DNA from: an uncultured Hyphomicrobiales bacterium
GTDB lineage: Bacteria; Pseudomonadota; Alphaproteobacteria; Rhizobiales; Devosiaceae
Length of the DNA stretch: 52,695 nt
NCBI GenBank assembly: GCA_903842455.1
Contig: CAIMLX010000072.1
Location: 1-52,695 of the forward strand
Reading direction: 5' to 3'
Under the pieces are notes generated by a model. That model made no database searches. It worked only from the letters and a program-made list of their open reading frames with translations, and was not told where the DNA came from. Numbering within the stretch: position 1 is the stretch's first letter; each line of letters opens with the position of its first letter. Made by a program: the position numbers and the translations under genes. Below are positions 8,276 through 16,486 of this stretch, in pieces.

Positions 8276-8384
8276 GCGGACTACCGCGTTGGGGCAACCG
8301 CCTCGCCGGTCCCGCCCACCTCTCACCAACCCGAGGCCAATGGCCGGCGGGGGCTTCTGCACGTCCCGCCGGCCTCGAGATGCC

Positions 8385-9458
8385 TCAGTTCACGAACGCG
8401 ATCGCGGTAACGCCGCCGCTTGGGATCGGGGCGCCGAAGCGGGTCAGGCTGCCGTCGGCGCCGATGTGGAACAGGCGGATGTCGTGGCTCTGCTGGTTGC
8501 CGACCGCCAGCACCTTGCCGGATTTGTCGATGTCGAAGTCGCGGGGCCAGTCGCCCTCGGTGGAGGTGGTGTCGACGAACTTGGCGATGCCGTCCGCACC
8601 GATCGCGAAGCGGGTGATGGAGTTGTGGCCGCGGTTGCCGGCGTAGAGGTGCTTGCCGTCGGGCGAGATTTTGAGCGCCGAGCAGTAGCTCGTGACCTCG
8701 GTGCCGGCGGGCAGGGAGGACTCGGTGTGCAGCAGGGTCAGGACGCCGTCGGCGGCGTCGTAGGCAAAGCTGGACACTGACGAGATCAGCTCGTTGACGA
8801 CATAGAAGAACTTGCCATTGGGGTGGAAAACGAGATGGCGGGGGCCGGAGCCGGGCGGCACCTCGGCCTTGCGCTTGAAGGTGATCTTCCCGGCGTCGAA
8901 GCCGTAGATCATGACGCCGTCGAGGCCGAGATCGGCGACGAAGAGGTGGCGGGCATCGGGCGACCAGACGGCGCAGTGGGCGTGCGACCGCTCCTGGCGC
9001 TGCGGGTTGGGGCCGGTGCCGGAGTGCACGGCTTCGCCCGAGACGGGGCCGAGGCCCGACGCGCTGACCGGATACACCGCCGTGCCGCAATCGGGCGGGG
9101 TGCCGGCGGCGAGCGTCGAGTAGTTGGCGATGGCGCCGAAACGGCCGTCGGGCGAGAAGTTGAAGTGGCAGGTGATCGAGCCACGCGTCGCCTGCTTGTT
9201 GAGGTAGGTGAGGGCGCCGGTCGCTTGGTCGATGGCGTAGAGGATGGCGTTGCCCTCGTTCCAGCCGCCGACCTCTTCCACCGCGGCCAGCAGGGTGCCG
9301 TCGGGGGAGACCTTCACGTAGCTCGGGTTCTCGATGCCGGTAATGGTGGCGAGCTGCTCGGCGGCACCGGTTTGGCTGTCGACCGACCAAGCTTCGATGC
9401 CCTTGCCGGGGTCGCCGCCGCGGTTGTTGCTGCCGGTGTACATGAGGAGCTTAGCCAA
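8385..9458 (-). CDS. Lactonase, 6-phosphogluconolactonase (YbhE/Pgl) type (357 aa)
   Basis: Seven-bladed beta-propeller lactonase that hydrolyses a sugar lactone, classically 6-phosphoglucono-1,5-lactone. Family marks are the N-terminal YTGSNN strand, repeated VSPDG/FSPDG/ISPDG/FHPNG blade starts, the SHAHCAVWSPD segment, GPRHLVFHPNGKFFYVVNE, and the C-terminal IRLFHIGADGSL blade. The start is a TTG at 9456-9458 preceded by GAGG at 5 bases; the next ATG would cut the first strand. Its last codons are repeated at 7985-8007. Substrate is uncertain: related proteins act on gluconolactones or muconolactones. Confidence 0.88.
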   Translation of the reverse strand: MAKLLMYTGSNNRGGDPGKGIEAWSVDSQTGAAEQLATITGIENPSYVKVSPDGTLLAAVEEVGGWNEGNAILYAIDQATGALTYLNKQATRGSITCHFNFSPDGRFGAIANYSTLAAGTPPDCGTAVYPVSASGLGPVSGEAVHSGTGPNPQRQERSHAHCAVWSPDARHLFVADLGLDGVMIYGFDAGKITFKRKAEVPPGSGPRHLVFHPNGKFFYVVNELISSVSSFAYDAADGVLTLLHTESSLPAGTEVTSYCSALKISPDGKHLYAGNRGHNSITRFAIGADGIAKFVDTTSTEGDWPRDFDIDKSGKVLAVGNQQSHDIRLFHIGADGSLTRFGAPIPSGGVTAIAFVN

Positions 9459-9574
9459 GATAGCCTCGAATAAATGAGTGTGAACAAGCCCGGGTTATGG
9501 GCAGTGGCATTCGCTCACGTCAAGCTAGCCATGCATCCAACGCGGGTTGTGGATTGTCACCGAAGGGTCACACG

Positions 9575-10471
9575 ATGGGCCTCAAGAAATCCGGGGGGAC
9601 TTCGGAAATGGGGCATTCCAAGACGCTCGCGCCGGCGCTGCGCGACCTGTGGCACGTGATCGCCGCCTCGCAGGAGGTGCCGATGGGCGGCCGGCGCGTC
9701 ACGACGCTGTTCGACACCGGCCTTACGGTGTCACGGAATGAGCGGTTGCGGGTGGCGCGCAATGACGATGGCACGCTGTTGCCGGTGATCGAGCGCTATG
9801 GGTGCATCTGGACGAGCTTCGGATCGCCGAGCGCCGACCTGTTCCCGATCCTCGAGTATGGCGAGAGCGACCGGCGGAACATCATTGCCGGATCGATCGG
9901 GGTGAATGTCTCGGCGCCGCGCGCGATCGAAAACTTCCTCGACATGGGCCATTTTCCCTACGTGCACACCGACATCCTCGGGGCGGAGCCGCATACCGAG
10001 GTGAAGGAATATGACGTCGAGATCAGCTTCGAGCGCGACGAGATCTTGGCGACGCGCTGCCGGTTCTTCCAGCCCAAGGCGGCACTGACGGCGACCGAGG
10101 GGCAGGACGTCGATTACATCTACCGCGTGCCGCACCCCTATTGCTCGGTGCTCTACAAGAGCTGCCCGACCGACGAGAGCCGGCTCGACGTGATCGCCAT
10201 CTTCTGCCAGCCGATGACCGAGGAGACGATCCGGGCGCACCTGATGCTGTCGATGATCGATGCTGACAACACCGACGCGGGCATCCGCCGGTTCCAGCAG
10301 ACGATCTTCGGACAGGACCGGCCGATCCTCGAAAACCAGTACCCCAAGCGCCTGCCGCTCGACCCGCGCGCCGAAACACCGATCCGCGCCGACAAGTCGG
10401 CCATCGCCTACCGCCGCTGGCTGAGCCAGAAGGGGGTCAATTACGGCGTGATCCCGCAGCAGCTGAGCTGA
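9575..10471 (+). CDS. Rieske-type oxygenase catalytic subunit lacking the Rieske cluster region (298 aa)
   Basis: Resembles the catalytic domain of vanillate-demethylase-like oxygenases. The mononuclear iron motif N-x2-D-x2-H-x4-H is intact (N120, D123, H126, H131 in IENFLDMGHFPYVH), with a likely third ligand D248 in FGQDRPILENQ. The strands that normally flank the Rieske domain remain (LWHVIAAS near residue 25 and ERYGCIWTSFG near 73). The CxH...CxxH segment expected between them is absent and only about 40 residues fill the gap. Its stop overlaps the next start as TGATG, so the two are translationally coupled. An alternative start is ATG 9608. Catalysis would need an electron donor in trans; the next gene provides a Rieske domain. 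Confidence 0.8.
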   Translation: MGLKKSGGTSEMGHSKTLAPALRDLWHVIAASQEVPMGGRRVTTLFDTGLTVSRNERLRVARNDDGTLLPVIERYGCIWTSFGSPSADLFPILEYGESDRRNIIAGSIGVNVSAPRAIENFLDMGHFPYVHTDILGAEPHTEVKEYDVEISFERDEILATRCRFFQPKAALTATEGQDVDYIYRVPHPYCSVLYKSCPTDESRLDVIAIFCQPMTEETIRAHLMLSMIDADNTDAGIRRFQQTIFGQDRPILENQYPKRLPLDPRAETPIRADKSAIAYRRWLSQKGVNYGVIPQQLS

Positions 10472-12177
10472 TGGGGCTGGGTGTCGCCGAACTCAGGCAG
10501 GCCGCCTGGTATCCTGTCGCCTCGAGCGACGACCTGCCGTTCCGGCACGTCTATCACGGACAGCTGCTGGGGCAGGAACTCGCCATCTGGCGCGCCGACG
10601 ACGGCTACGTGAACATCTGGGAAAACCGCTGCCTGCATCGCGGGGTGCGGCTCTCGATCGGCATCAATGACGGCGCCGAACTGAAGTGCCAGTACCACGG
10701 CTGGCGCTACGCCAACCGGACGGCGGGCTGCACCTATATTCCGGCGCACCCCGCCGATGCGCCGGCCCGACGGATCACCAACCGGACCTATCCGGTCAAG
10801 GAGCGGTTCGGGCTGGTCTGGGCGGCGCTGAGCGCCGATGCGCCGGAGATGGATGTGGCCGAGGCTGGCTTTGCGCTCAGGCCGATGCCGGTGAACGCGC
10901 TGCCGGAGATGGTGCTGTCGGCGCTGGTGGCGCGGGGCGAGGCCGTGACTCAGCTGCCGCCGCTCGGGGCGGCGCTGGTGCTGGCGGGAGCCCCGGGGCG
11001 GGCGACGTATTTCGTGCAGCCGGTGGATTCGGCGCGCGCGGTGATCCGGGGCGTGCTGGACGCCGAGCCGGATGTCGATACGCTGATGGCGTTCAACGCG
11101 GTGCTGGCGAGACTGCGCGACGCGGTCGAAGCGGAGGCGCGGGCGATCGAACTGCCCGATCCGATCGTGCCGCGCTACGAGCCGGTGTCGGTCGAACTGG
11201 CGACCATGCCCGACAGGGTGATCGGGCGGCAGGCCACGGTACGGGTGATGGTGAGGCGGCGCTGGCAGGCGGCGCTCGACGTCACCGGCATCGAACTTGC
11301 GCCGCTGTCGGGGCACCTGCCGACCTTCCAGCCGGGGGCGCATATCGACCTGCATCTGCCCAATGGGCTGGTGCGGCAATATTCGATCACCAACGGGCCG
11401 GGGGACCTCACGGGCTACACCATCGCGGTGAAGCGCGAGGCGGGATCGCGGGGCGGGTCGGCGGCGATCGCCGAAACGCTGCGCGAGGGCGATGTGCTGG
11501 CGGTGTCGGAGCCGCGCAACAACTTTCCGCTCAGGCGTGATGCGGTGCGCACGACGTTCATCGCCGGTGGTATCGGGCTGACGCCGCTGCTCTCGATGGC
11601 GCGGGCGCTGCAGCGGCAGGGGCTGGCGTTCGACTTCCACGCGTTCGCCCGCTCGGCGGAGCATCTGCCGCTCGGGCCGGAACTGGAGGCGCTGGGGGAC
11701 CGGGTCAGCCGGCATTTCGGGCTTGGGCCGCCAGAGACGGCAGAGGCGATCCGGCAGGTGCTTGGGGCGCACAGCTTCGCGCGGCACGTCTATATCTGCG
11801 GGCCAGGGCCGATGCTGGAGCTGGCGCGGGGCATCGCTTCCGAACTGGGCTGGCCGGACGAGGCGGTGCACTACGAGTATTTCAAGAACACCCACGAGAT
11901 CGACACATCGTCGAGTTTTACGGTGGAGCTGGCGCGCTCGGCGCTGAGCCTGACGGTACCGGCGGGCAGGTCGATCCTCGAGGTGATGCGCGAGAACGGC
12001 ATCGAGGCGCCGTCGTCCTGCGAGCAGGGAGCCTGCGGCACCTGCCTGACGCGGGTGCTGGAGGGCGAGATCGACCATCAGGACGTCTACCTCAACGGCA
12101 CGGAAAAGGCGGCCGGCAACGTGATGATGACCTGCGTGTCGCGCGCCAAGTCGGCGCGGCTGGTGCTCGATATCTGA
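10471..12177 (+). CDS. Rieske domain fused to VanB-type reductase (568 aa)
   Basis: Domain order: Rieske [2Fe-2S] domain (about 10-120; ligands C54, H56, C73, H76); a 120-residue middle part resembling a C-terminal oxygenase fragment (YFVQPVDSARAVIRG); a flavin-binding barrel (RQYS at 303-306); an NAD-binding fold (GGIGLTP at 366-372); and a plant-type [2Fe-2S] ferredoxin (C517, C522, C525, C555). A phthalate/vanillate reductase has only the last three parts at about 320 aa. Electrons could pass from NAD(P)H via flavin, ferredoxin and Rieske to the iron of the partner oxygenase. Both gene junctions are TGATG overlaps. The Rieske domain appears to have moved from oxygenase to reductase; this is inference from layout. 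Confidence 0.85.
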   Translation: MGLGVAELRQAAWYPVASSDDLPFRHVYHGQLLGQELAIWRADDGYVNIWENRCLHRGVRLSIGINDGAELKCQYHGWRYANRTAGCTYIPAHPADAPARRITNRTYPVKERFGLVWAALSADAPEMDVAEAGFALRPMPVNALPEMVLSALVARGEAVTQLPPLGAALVLAGAPGRATYFVQPVDSARAVIRGVLDAEPDVDTLMAFNAVLARLRDAVEAEARAIELPDPIVPRYEPVSVELATMPDRVIGRQATVRVMVRRRWQAALDVTGIELAPLSGHLPTFQPGAHIDLHLPNGLVRQYSITNGPGDLTGYTIAVKREAGSRGGSAAIAETLREGDVLAVSEPRNNFPLRRDAVRTTFIAGGIGLTPLLSMARALQRQGLAFDFHAFARSAEHLPLGPELEALGDRVSRHFGLGPPETAEAIRQVLGAHSFARHVYICGPGPMLELARGIASELGWPDEAVHYEYFKNTHEIDTSSSFTVELARSALSLTVPAGRSILEVMRENGIEAPSSCEQGACGTCLTRVLEGEIDHQDVYLNGTEKAAGNVMMTCVSRAKSARLVLDI

Positions 12178-12848
12178 TGGTGACGCTGTACGATTTCGAG
12201 CTCTCGGCGAACTGCTACTCAGTGCGGCTAATGCTAAGCATTCTGGGCGTGCACTACGAAACCGTATCAGTCGACATCTACCCGGGAAGCGACAACCGGA
12301 GCGAGTGGTTCGGAAAGCTCAACCCGGAGGGCACGCTGCCGGTGCTTGTCGACGGCGGGTACATCATCAGCGATGCCAATCCCTGCCTGATCCATCTTGC
12401 CGGCAAGTACGATGACACGGACCGGTGGCATCCCATCCAGGACTGGATGGTCTATCCCCTGATGCTCGGCTGGTTCGACTTCGCGCGGCGGCTCACGGCC
12501 AGCGCAGGCGTGGCGCGGACTGGCGTGGCGTTCGGCTGGAATGCCGACCTGCCAGCGTTGCAGGCCGAGGCGCACCGGCTGCTGCGGCGGCTCGACGAGC
12601 ACCTGTGGTTCGGCGAAAAGCAAGGGCGGGACTGGCTGGTCGCGGGCGAACATCCGACGATCGCCGATATCGCAGTGTTCCCCGACGTGGTGCTGTCGGA
12701 GGAGGGCGGGGTGTCGCGGCAGGACTATCCGGCGGTCCGCCGCTGGCTCGATCGCGTGCGGCGAATCCCGGGTTTCGTGGTGATGAGCGGCGTGTTCCCA
12801 GCCGCTCCGGAGCGCTCGACAGTACCATTGGATCTGCGGCGGTCCTGA
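12177..12848 (+). CDS. Glutathione S-transferase family protein (223 aa)
   Basis: Thioredoxin-fold N-terminal domain (VTLYDFELSANCYSVRLMLSILG, about 1-80) with the cis-proline motif in EGTLPVLVDGG and the ESDA-like SDANPCLIHLA. It is followed by a helical C-terminal domain with the N-capping motif HPTIADIAVFPDV. The start overlaps the previous stop as TGATG, placing it in the split-Rieske operon. GSTs in such operons often conjugate, isomerise or dehalogenate the ring-oxidation product; the actual reaction is not readable here. Confidence 0.88.
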   Translation: MVTLYDFELSANCYSVRLMLSILGVHYETVSVDIYPGSDNRSEWFGKLNPEGTLPVLVDGGYIISDANPCLIHLAGKYDDTDRWHPIQDWMVYPLMLGWFDFARRLTASAGVARTGVAFGWNADLPALQAEAHRLLRRLDEHLWFGEKQGRDWLVAGEHPTIADIAVFPDVVLSEEGGVSRQDYPAVRRWLDRVRRIPGFVVMSGVFPAAPERSTVPLDLRRS

Positions 12849-12870
12849 GCCGCGGCAGAGGTCCTGCGGA

Positions 12871-14091
12871 TCACGCGTGGGCTGGTGCCAGCTCCCAGCT
12901 CGCCATGTCGCGCAGGTCGCGCGAAAAATATTTGCGGAAGATCGGCATGAACGCGGCACCGAGCGGCATGGCGTCCCGGCCGAGGCGTCCGGTGAGCACC
13001 TTTGGCGGCTCGGACGTCAGGACCGGCAGTTCGCTCAAGGCGCGCCGGGTTTCGAGCAGCAGGCGCTCAAGGATCGGACGCGGCATGGCGCCGTCGAGGA
13101 TGGCGAGATCGCACTCGATGACCGCGGCGCTGTTCATGATGATCTGGGCCAGCGCGTCGCCACATTCGGCCAGCCAGGGCGCGACATGGGTTTCCCATTC
13201 GTCCCATGGCCATTCGGCCGGGTTGGTGGCGGGATGGGCGATGCCGGCGGCACGCAGGCGGCGGTCGAGCGCCATGGTGGACGCGAGGACGTGGCCGAAC
13301 TCGCGCCCGGAGCCATCGCTGCGGCAGACCAGCATCGAGCCGAGATTGGCCGAGTTGCCGGTGGGGCCCTCCCACAGATTGTGCTCGGCAATCAGGCCGG
13401 CGCCGAGGAAGGTGTCGACGAACAGGTAGATGAAATTTTCCGGCCGCGGCGCTGGCCGCATGACCAGCTCGGCCCAGCAGCCGGCATTGCCGTTGTTGAA
13501 CCACAGGGTCGATATGCCGGTGGCCTTTTCCACCTCGGCGGCGAGGTCGAGCGACTTCCACAGTTCGGCCTGTTCGGCCGGTGCGTCGAGGAGGCCGACC
13601 TTGCGGGCGATCCTTGTGGGGCTGGCAACGCCAATCCCGATCAGGCGCGACCGCTGCGCGCGGTCGAGCTTGCCGAGGAGTTGCTCGAGAGCGCCGACCA
13701 GTTCGGGTATGACGGTGCGGGCGTCGAGATAGTCGAAATCGCGCCGGTAGCGGGCGAGGGGCCGGGCCGACAGATCGACGAGCACGATGTCGATGTGCTG
13801 CCAGCCGACATCGATGCCGATTGAATAGGCCGAATCCAGCTTCAGGAACAGCGGGGTCGCGGGCTGGCCGCGGCGGCCGCGCAGCACATCGCCGCGGCTG
13901 AGCAGTCCTTCGTGCTCCAGCTCGCCGACTATGGCGGAAGCCGTTTGCGGCGCGAGACCCGTCCGCCGCGAAACGTCGGCATTGGAAATGCCGGGATTGA
14001 AGGCAATAGTCGACAGAACTGCCCGCCGATTGGCGGCACGCAAGCTGGCATGCTGCACGCCCCGGCTGGCCGGCTCAAAAAAATCGGTCAC
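12871..14091 (-). CDS. ROK-family transcriptional regulator (406 aa)
   Basis: N-terminal winged helix-turn-helix (about 25-80, NPGISNADVSRRTGLAPQTA) followed by a ROK sugar-kinase-like domain (YSIGIDVGWQHIDIVLVDLS). The ATP- and zinc-site motifs of true ROK kinases are weak, which fits a NagC/XylR-like repressor that senses a sugar. The start is GTG 14091, preceded by GGGGG; the frame extends further but the added residues have no domain character. It lies 176 bases downstream of the dehydratase gene in the same direction and is a natural candidate to control it. It is convergent with the GST gene. Confidence 0.85.
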   Translation of the reverse strand: MTDFFEPASRGVQHASLRAANRRAVLSTIAFNPGISNADVSRRTGLAPQTASAIVGELEHEGLLSRGDVLRGRRGQPATPLFLKLDSAYSIGIDVGWQHIDIVLVDLSARPLARYRRDFDYLDARTVIPELVGALEQLLGKLDRAQRSRLIGIGVASPTRIARKVGLLDAPAEQAELWKSLDLAAEVEKATGISTLWFNNGNAGCWAELVMRPAPRPENFIYLFVDTFLGAGLIAEHNLWEGPTGNSANLGSMLVCRSDGSGREFGHVLASTMALDRRLRAAGIAHPATNPAEWPWDEWETHVAPWLAECGDALAQIIMNSAAVIECDLAILDGAMPRPILERLLLETRRALSELPVLTSEPPKVLTGRLGRDAMPLGAAFMPIFRKYFSRDLRDMASWELAPAHA

Positions 14092-14266
14092 TTCGCAGAC
14101 CCCCGCACCGAAAATGTCATGGAAGCAGACAAAATCCCGCGAGCTCTCGCCGTCGCGTGCGACACGCGGGCGGTTCGACTTCTCGATTCTGCGTCCGAGC
14201 ACAGTAAGGGGCGTGGCGGGCTGATGCGTCAACCCGCCAGCATGAAAATTCACTCGCCTTAATGAC

Positions 14267-15418
14267 TTACCAGTTGGTCACCGAGCCATCGCGGCGGAAA
14301 AGCATCGGCGCCTGCCAGTACTTGAAGCTCTGCTTCTCAATCAGCGCCTCGTTGACCTCGACGCCGAGCCCCGGGGCGTCGCTGACGGGGTAGTGGGCAC
14401 CCTCGAGCCGCGGCTGCACCGGGAAGAAATCCGAGTTGTCGAAGCCCAGGTGGGTTTCGGCCGGACTGGAGCGTGTTTCGAGCCAGCTGAAATTGGCGAC
14501 GGCGGCGGAGAAGTGCACCGTGGCGGCGGTGCAGACCGGGCCGAGCGGATTGTGCGGCATCATGTCGACGTAGTGCGCCTCGGACCAGCCGGCGACCTTC
14601 ATCGATTCGGTGAGGCCGCCGACATTGCACACGTCGATGCGGTTGAACTGGTGGATGCCGCGCTCGATGAAGGGCAGGAACTGCCACTTCGATGCAAATT
14701 CCTCGCCGATGGCGAAGGGGATGTCGGTGAGGGTGCGAAGCGACTCGTAGGCCTCCGGCGTCTCGTCGCGGATTGGTTCTTCGAGGAAATCGAGGGTGCC
14801 CGACGGCATCTTCTGGCAGAAGCTGGCGGCTTCGGCGACCGACAGGCGGTGGTGGTAGTCGATGCCGAGGACGACGTCCTCGCCCAGCACCTCGCGGGCC
14901 TTCACCATCCATTTGGCAGTCGGGCCGATGTGCTCGCGCGGCTCGTAGAGGGTTTCGCCGTGGCCGGAGGGCGAGAGGCGCATGGCGGTCCAGCCGTGCT
15001 CCATGAGCATCTTCGCCTGCTCGATCATCGCTTCGCCGGGTTCACCCGAGGTGGTGGCGAAGGTGGGGATGCGGTCGCGCTGCTTGCCGCCGAGCAGTTC
15101 GTAGACCGGGACGCCGAGCGCCTTGCCCTTGATGTCGTAGAGTGCGATGTCGATGGCCGAGATCGCCGCCTGCAGCACGCGGCCGCCCTCGAAATACTGG
15201 CTGCGATAGAGCAACTGCCAGATGTGGCCGATATCGAACGGGTTCTTGCCGATGAGAATCTGCGCGTAGTGATCGAGCGCACCGGCCACGGCCTTTTCGC
15301 GGCCCGACAGGCCACTTTCGCCCCAGCCGAACACCCCCTCGTCGGTCTCGATCTTGACGAGCAACTGGTTCCTGATCCCGACCCAGACAGGGTAGGACTT
15401 AACGGCGGTTATCTTCAT
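14267..15418 (-). CDS. Enolase-superfamily dehydratase, galactonate-dehydratase-like (383 aa)
   Basis: Mandelate racemase/muconate lactonising fold: capping domain (about 1-115) and barrel. Metal and acid/base residues visible are D and H in GIDYHHRLS, E in FLEEP, E in AIGEE and the base His in MMPHNPLGPV. The last motif is the hallmark of the D-galactonate dehydratase group. The KxK motif of racemases is replaced by MRLSPSG. The expected reaction is dehydration of a sugar acid to a 2-keto-3-deoxy acid. Starts at 15418 (MKITAVK) or 15433 are both possible; neither has a strong binding site. KDPG/KDPGal aldolase (eda) lies at 50352. Confidence 0.85.
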   Translation of the reverse strand: MKITAVKSYPVWVGIRNQLLVKIETDEGVFGWGESGLSGREKAVAGALDHYAQILIGKNPFDIGHIWQLLYRSQYFEGGRVLQAAISAIDIALYDIKGKALGVPVYELLGGKQRDRIPTFATTSGEPGEAMIEQAKMLMEHGWTAMRLSPSGHGETLYEPREHIGPTAKWMVKAREVLGEDVVLGIDYHHRLSVAEAASFCQKMPSGTLDFLEEPIRDETPEAYESLRTLTDIPFAIGEEFASKWQFLPFIERGIHQFNRIDVCNVGGLTESMKVAGWSEAHYVDMMPHNPLGPVCTAATVHFSAAVANFSWLETRSSPAETHLGFDNSDFFPVQPRLEGAHYPVSDAPGLGVEVNEALIEKQSFKYWQAPMLFRRDGSVTNW

Positions 15419-15514
15419 CGTTCTGCTCTGGTTCATCCGGCAGGCACCATCCTCCATGGTGCCGAAGTGCCGACTACGAATGGTTCCATGCCGTTACGTC
15501 AAGTTGGCCAAGCG

Positions 15515-15532
15515 ACGGATAGCGTTATCCGT
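15515..15532. promoter_or_regulatory. Inverted repeat between divergent sugar genes
   Basis: ACGGATA-GCGT-TATCCGT has perfect 7-bp arms. It lies between the divergent dehydratase and epimerase genes, 97 bases from the former and 49 from the latter. It is a candidate operator, perhaps for the ROK protein. A TATACAAT-like -10 box for the epimerase gene lies at 15549-15556. Confidence 0.45.
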
Positions 15533-15580
15533 TCTTAAGTTCGGGTGGTATACAATTGGCCCTGAGTTGGGGAATGCGGC

Positions 15581-16486
15581 GTGGACGGCAGGCAGGGTAC
15601 GATACTGGTGACGGGCGCCTCCGGGTTCGTGGGGCGCAATCTTGTCGCGGCGCTATCGGCTAGCGGCCGGCCCTTCGAAACGCGGGGCCGTGAAGCCGGC
15701 GCGGCCGATGCTACAACCGACTGGAGCCCGATGCTCGAAGGGGCCCGCTCCGTGGTGCACCTGGCGGGCCGGCATGTCGGCGACGCGGATGCCTTCAAGC
15801 GCGATATCGAGATGACGCTCAACCTGGCGCGGCAGGCTGCCGGACAGGGCGTGGAGCGGTTCGTCTTCCTCTCGTCGATCAAGGTCAACGGGGAGCGGAC
15901 CTTGCCGGGTCAGGTGTTCAGCGAAGCGGACACGCCCGAACCCCTCGACCTTTACGGGCAGGCCAAGCTGCGGATCGAGCAGGAGCTCGGCGATCTCGAC
16001 CTGCCGGTGACGATCGTGCGGGCACCACTAGTCTACGGCCCCGGGGTCAACGGCAACTTCCGCAAGCTCATCAACGCGGTGGATCGCGGCTGGCCGCTGC
16101 CGCTGGGGGCGGTGGATAACCGCCGCTCGATGGTGGCCGTCGGCAATCTCTGCGATTTCATCATGCGCGTGCTCGACGAGCCGGCAGCGGTGGGGGAGAC
16201 CTATGTGCTGGCGGACGGCGAGGACGTCTCGATGCCACAGCTTCTCCGGCGGATGGCTCAGGTCATGGGGCGCCCATCGCGGCTGTTTCCGGTTGCCCCG
16301 GGCCTGCTCGAATCCGGGTTGCGCGCGGTTGGCCTCGGCGGCGTGGCTGACCGGCTGCTAGGCGACCTGAGGGTCGATATCGGCAAGGCGCTGGGCCTGG
16401 GCTGGCAGCCACCCCTCAGCGTTGATGACGGGCTGGCCACTGCCGTGCGGCATCCCCGGTACGATCAGGGTCTGTCGAACTCATAG
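15581..16486 (+). CDS. NAD-dependent sugar epimerase/dehydratase (301 aa)
   Basis: Extended short-chain dehydrogenase acting on a nucleotide-activated sugar, probably UDP-linked. The N-terminal TGASGFVG binds NAD. The catalytic residues are Ser in FVFLSSIKVNGE and Tyr/Lys in DLYGQAK, with the RAPLVYGPGVNGNF strand downstream. The start is GTG 15581 with GGGGA 7 bases upstream. It resembles C4-epimerases of surface-polysaccharide clusters. Its end overlaps the convergent DUF6311 gene by 22 bases, and the neighbouring membrane protein could belong to the same envelope function. Confidence 0.87.
   Translation: MDGRQGTILVTGASGFVGRNLVAALSASGRPFETRGREAGAADATTDWSPMLEGARSVVHLAGRHVGDADAFKRDIEMTLNLARQAAGQGVERFVFLSSIKVNGERTLPGQVFSEADTPEPLDLYGQAKLRIEQELGDLDLPVTIVRAPLVYGPGVNGNFRKLINAVDRGWPLPLGAVDNRRSMVAVGNLCDFIMRVLDEPAAVGETYVLADGEDVSMPQLLRRMAQVMGRPSRLFPVAPGLLESGLRAVGLGGVADRLLGDLRVDIGKALGLGWQPPLSVDDGLATAVRHPRYDQGLSNS

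Larger units (their letters stand above)
7980..8384. other. Gene-free interval bounded by a copy of the lactonase gene end
   Basis: No convincing protein frame. The left end (7985-8007) repeats 22 of 23 bases of the lactonase 3' end at 8386-8408, exactly 401 bases apart. Inside is a plus-strand intrinsic terminator at 8253-8275, flanked by an 11-base inverted repeat GACCGGCGAGG (8247-8257) and CCTCGCCGGTC (8301-8311). An independent transcript, possibly a small RNA, ending at 8275 is a reasonable guess; no promoter was identified with confidence. Confidence 0.45.

Noticed and set aside
10441-12078. Long minus-strand open frame opposite the Rieske-reductase fusion
   Set aside because: Arg/His/Pro-rich composition and no domains, while the plus strand has four cofactor motifs in order.
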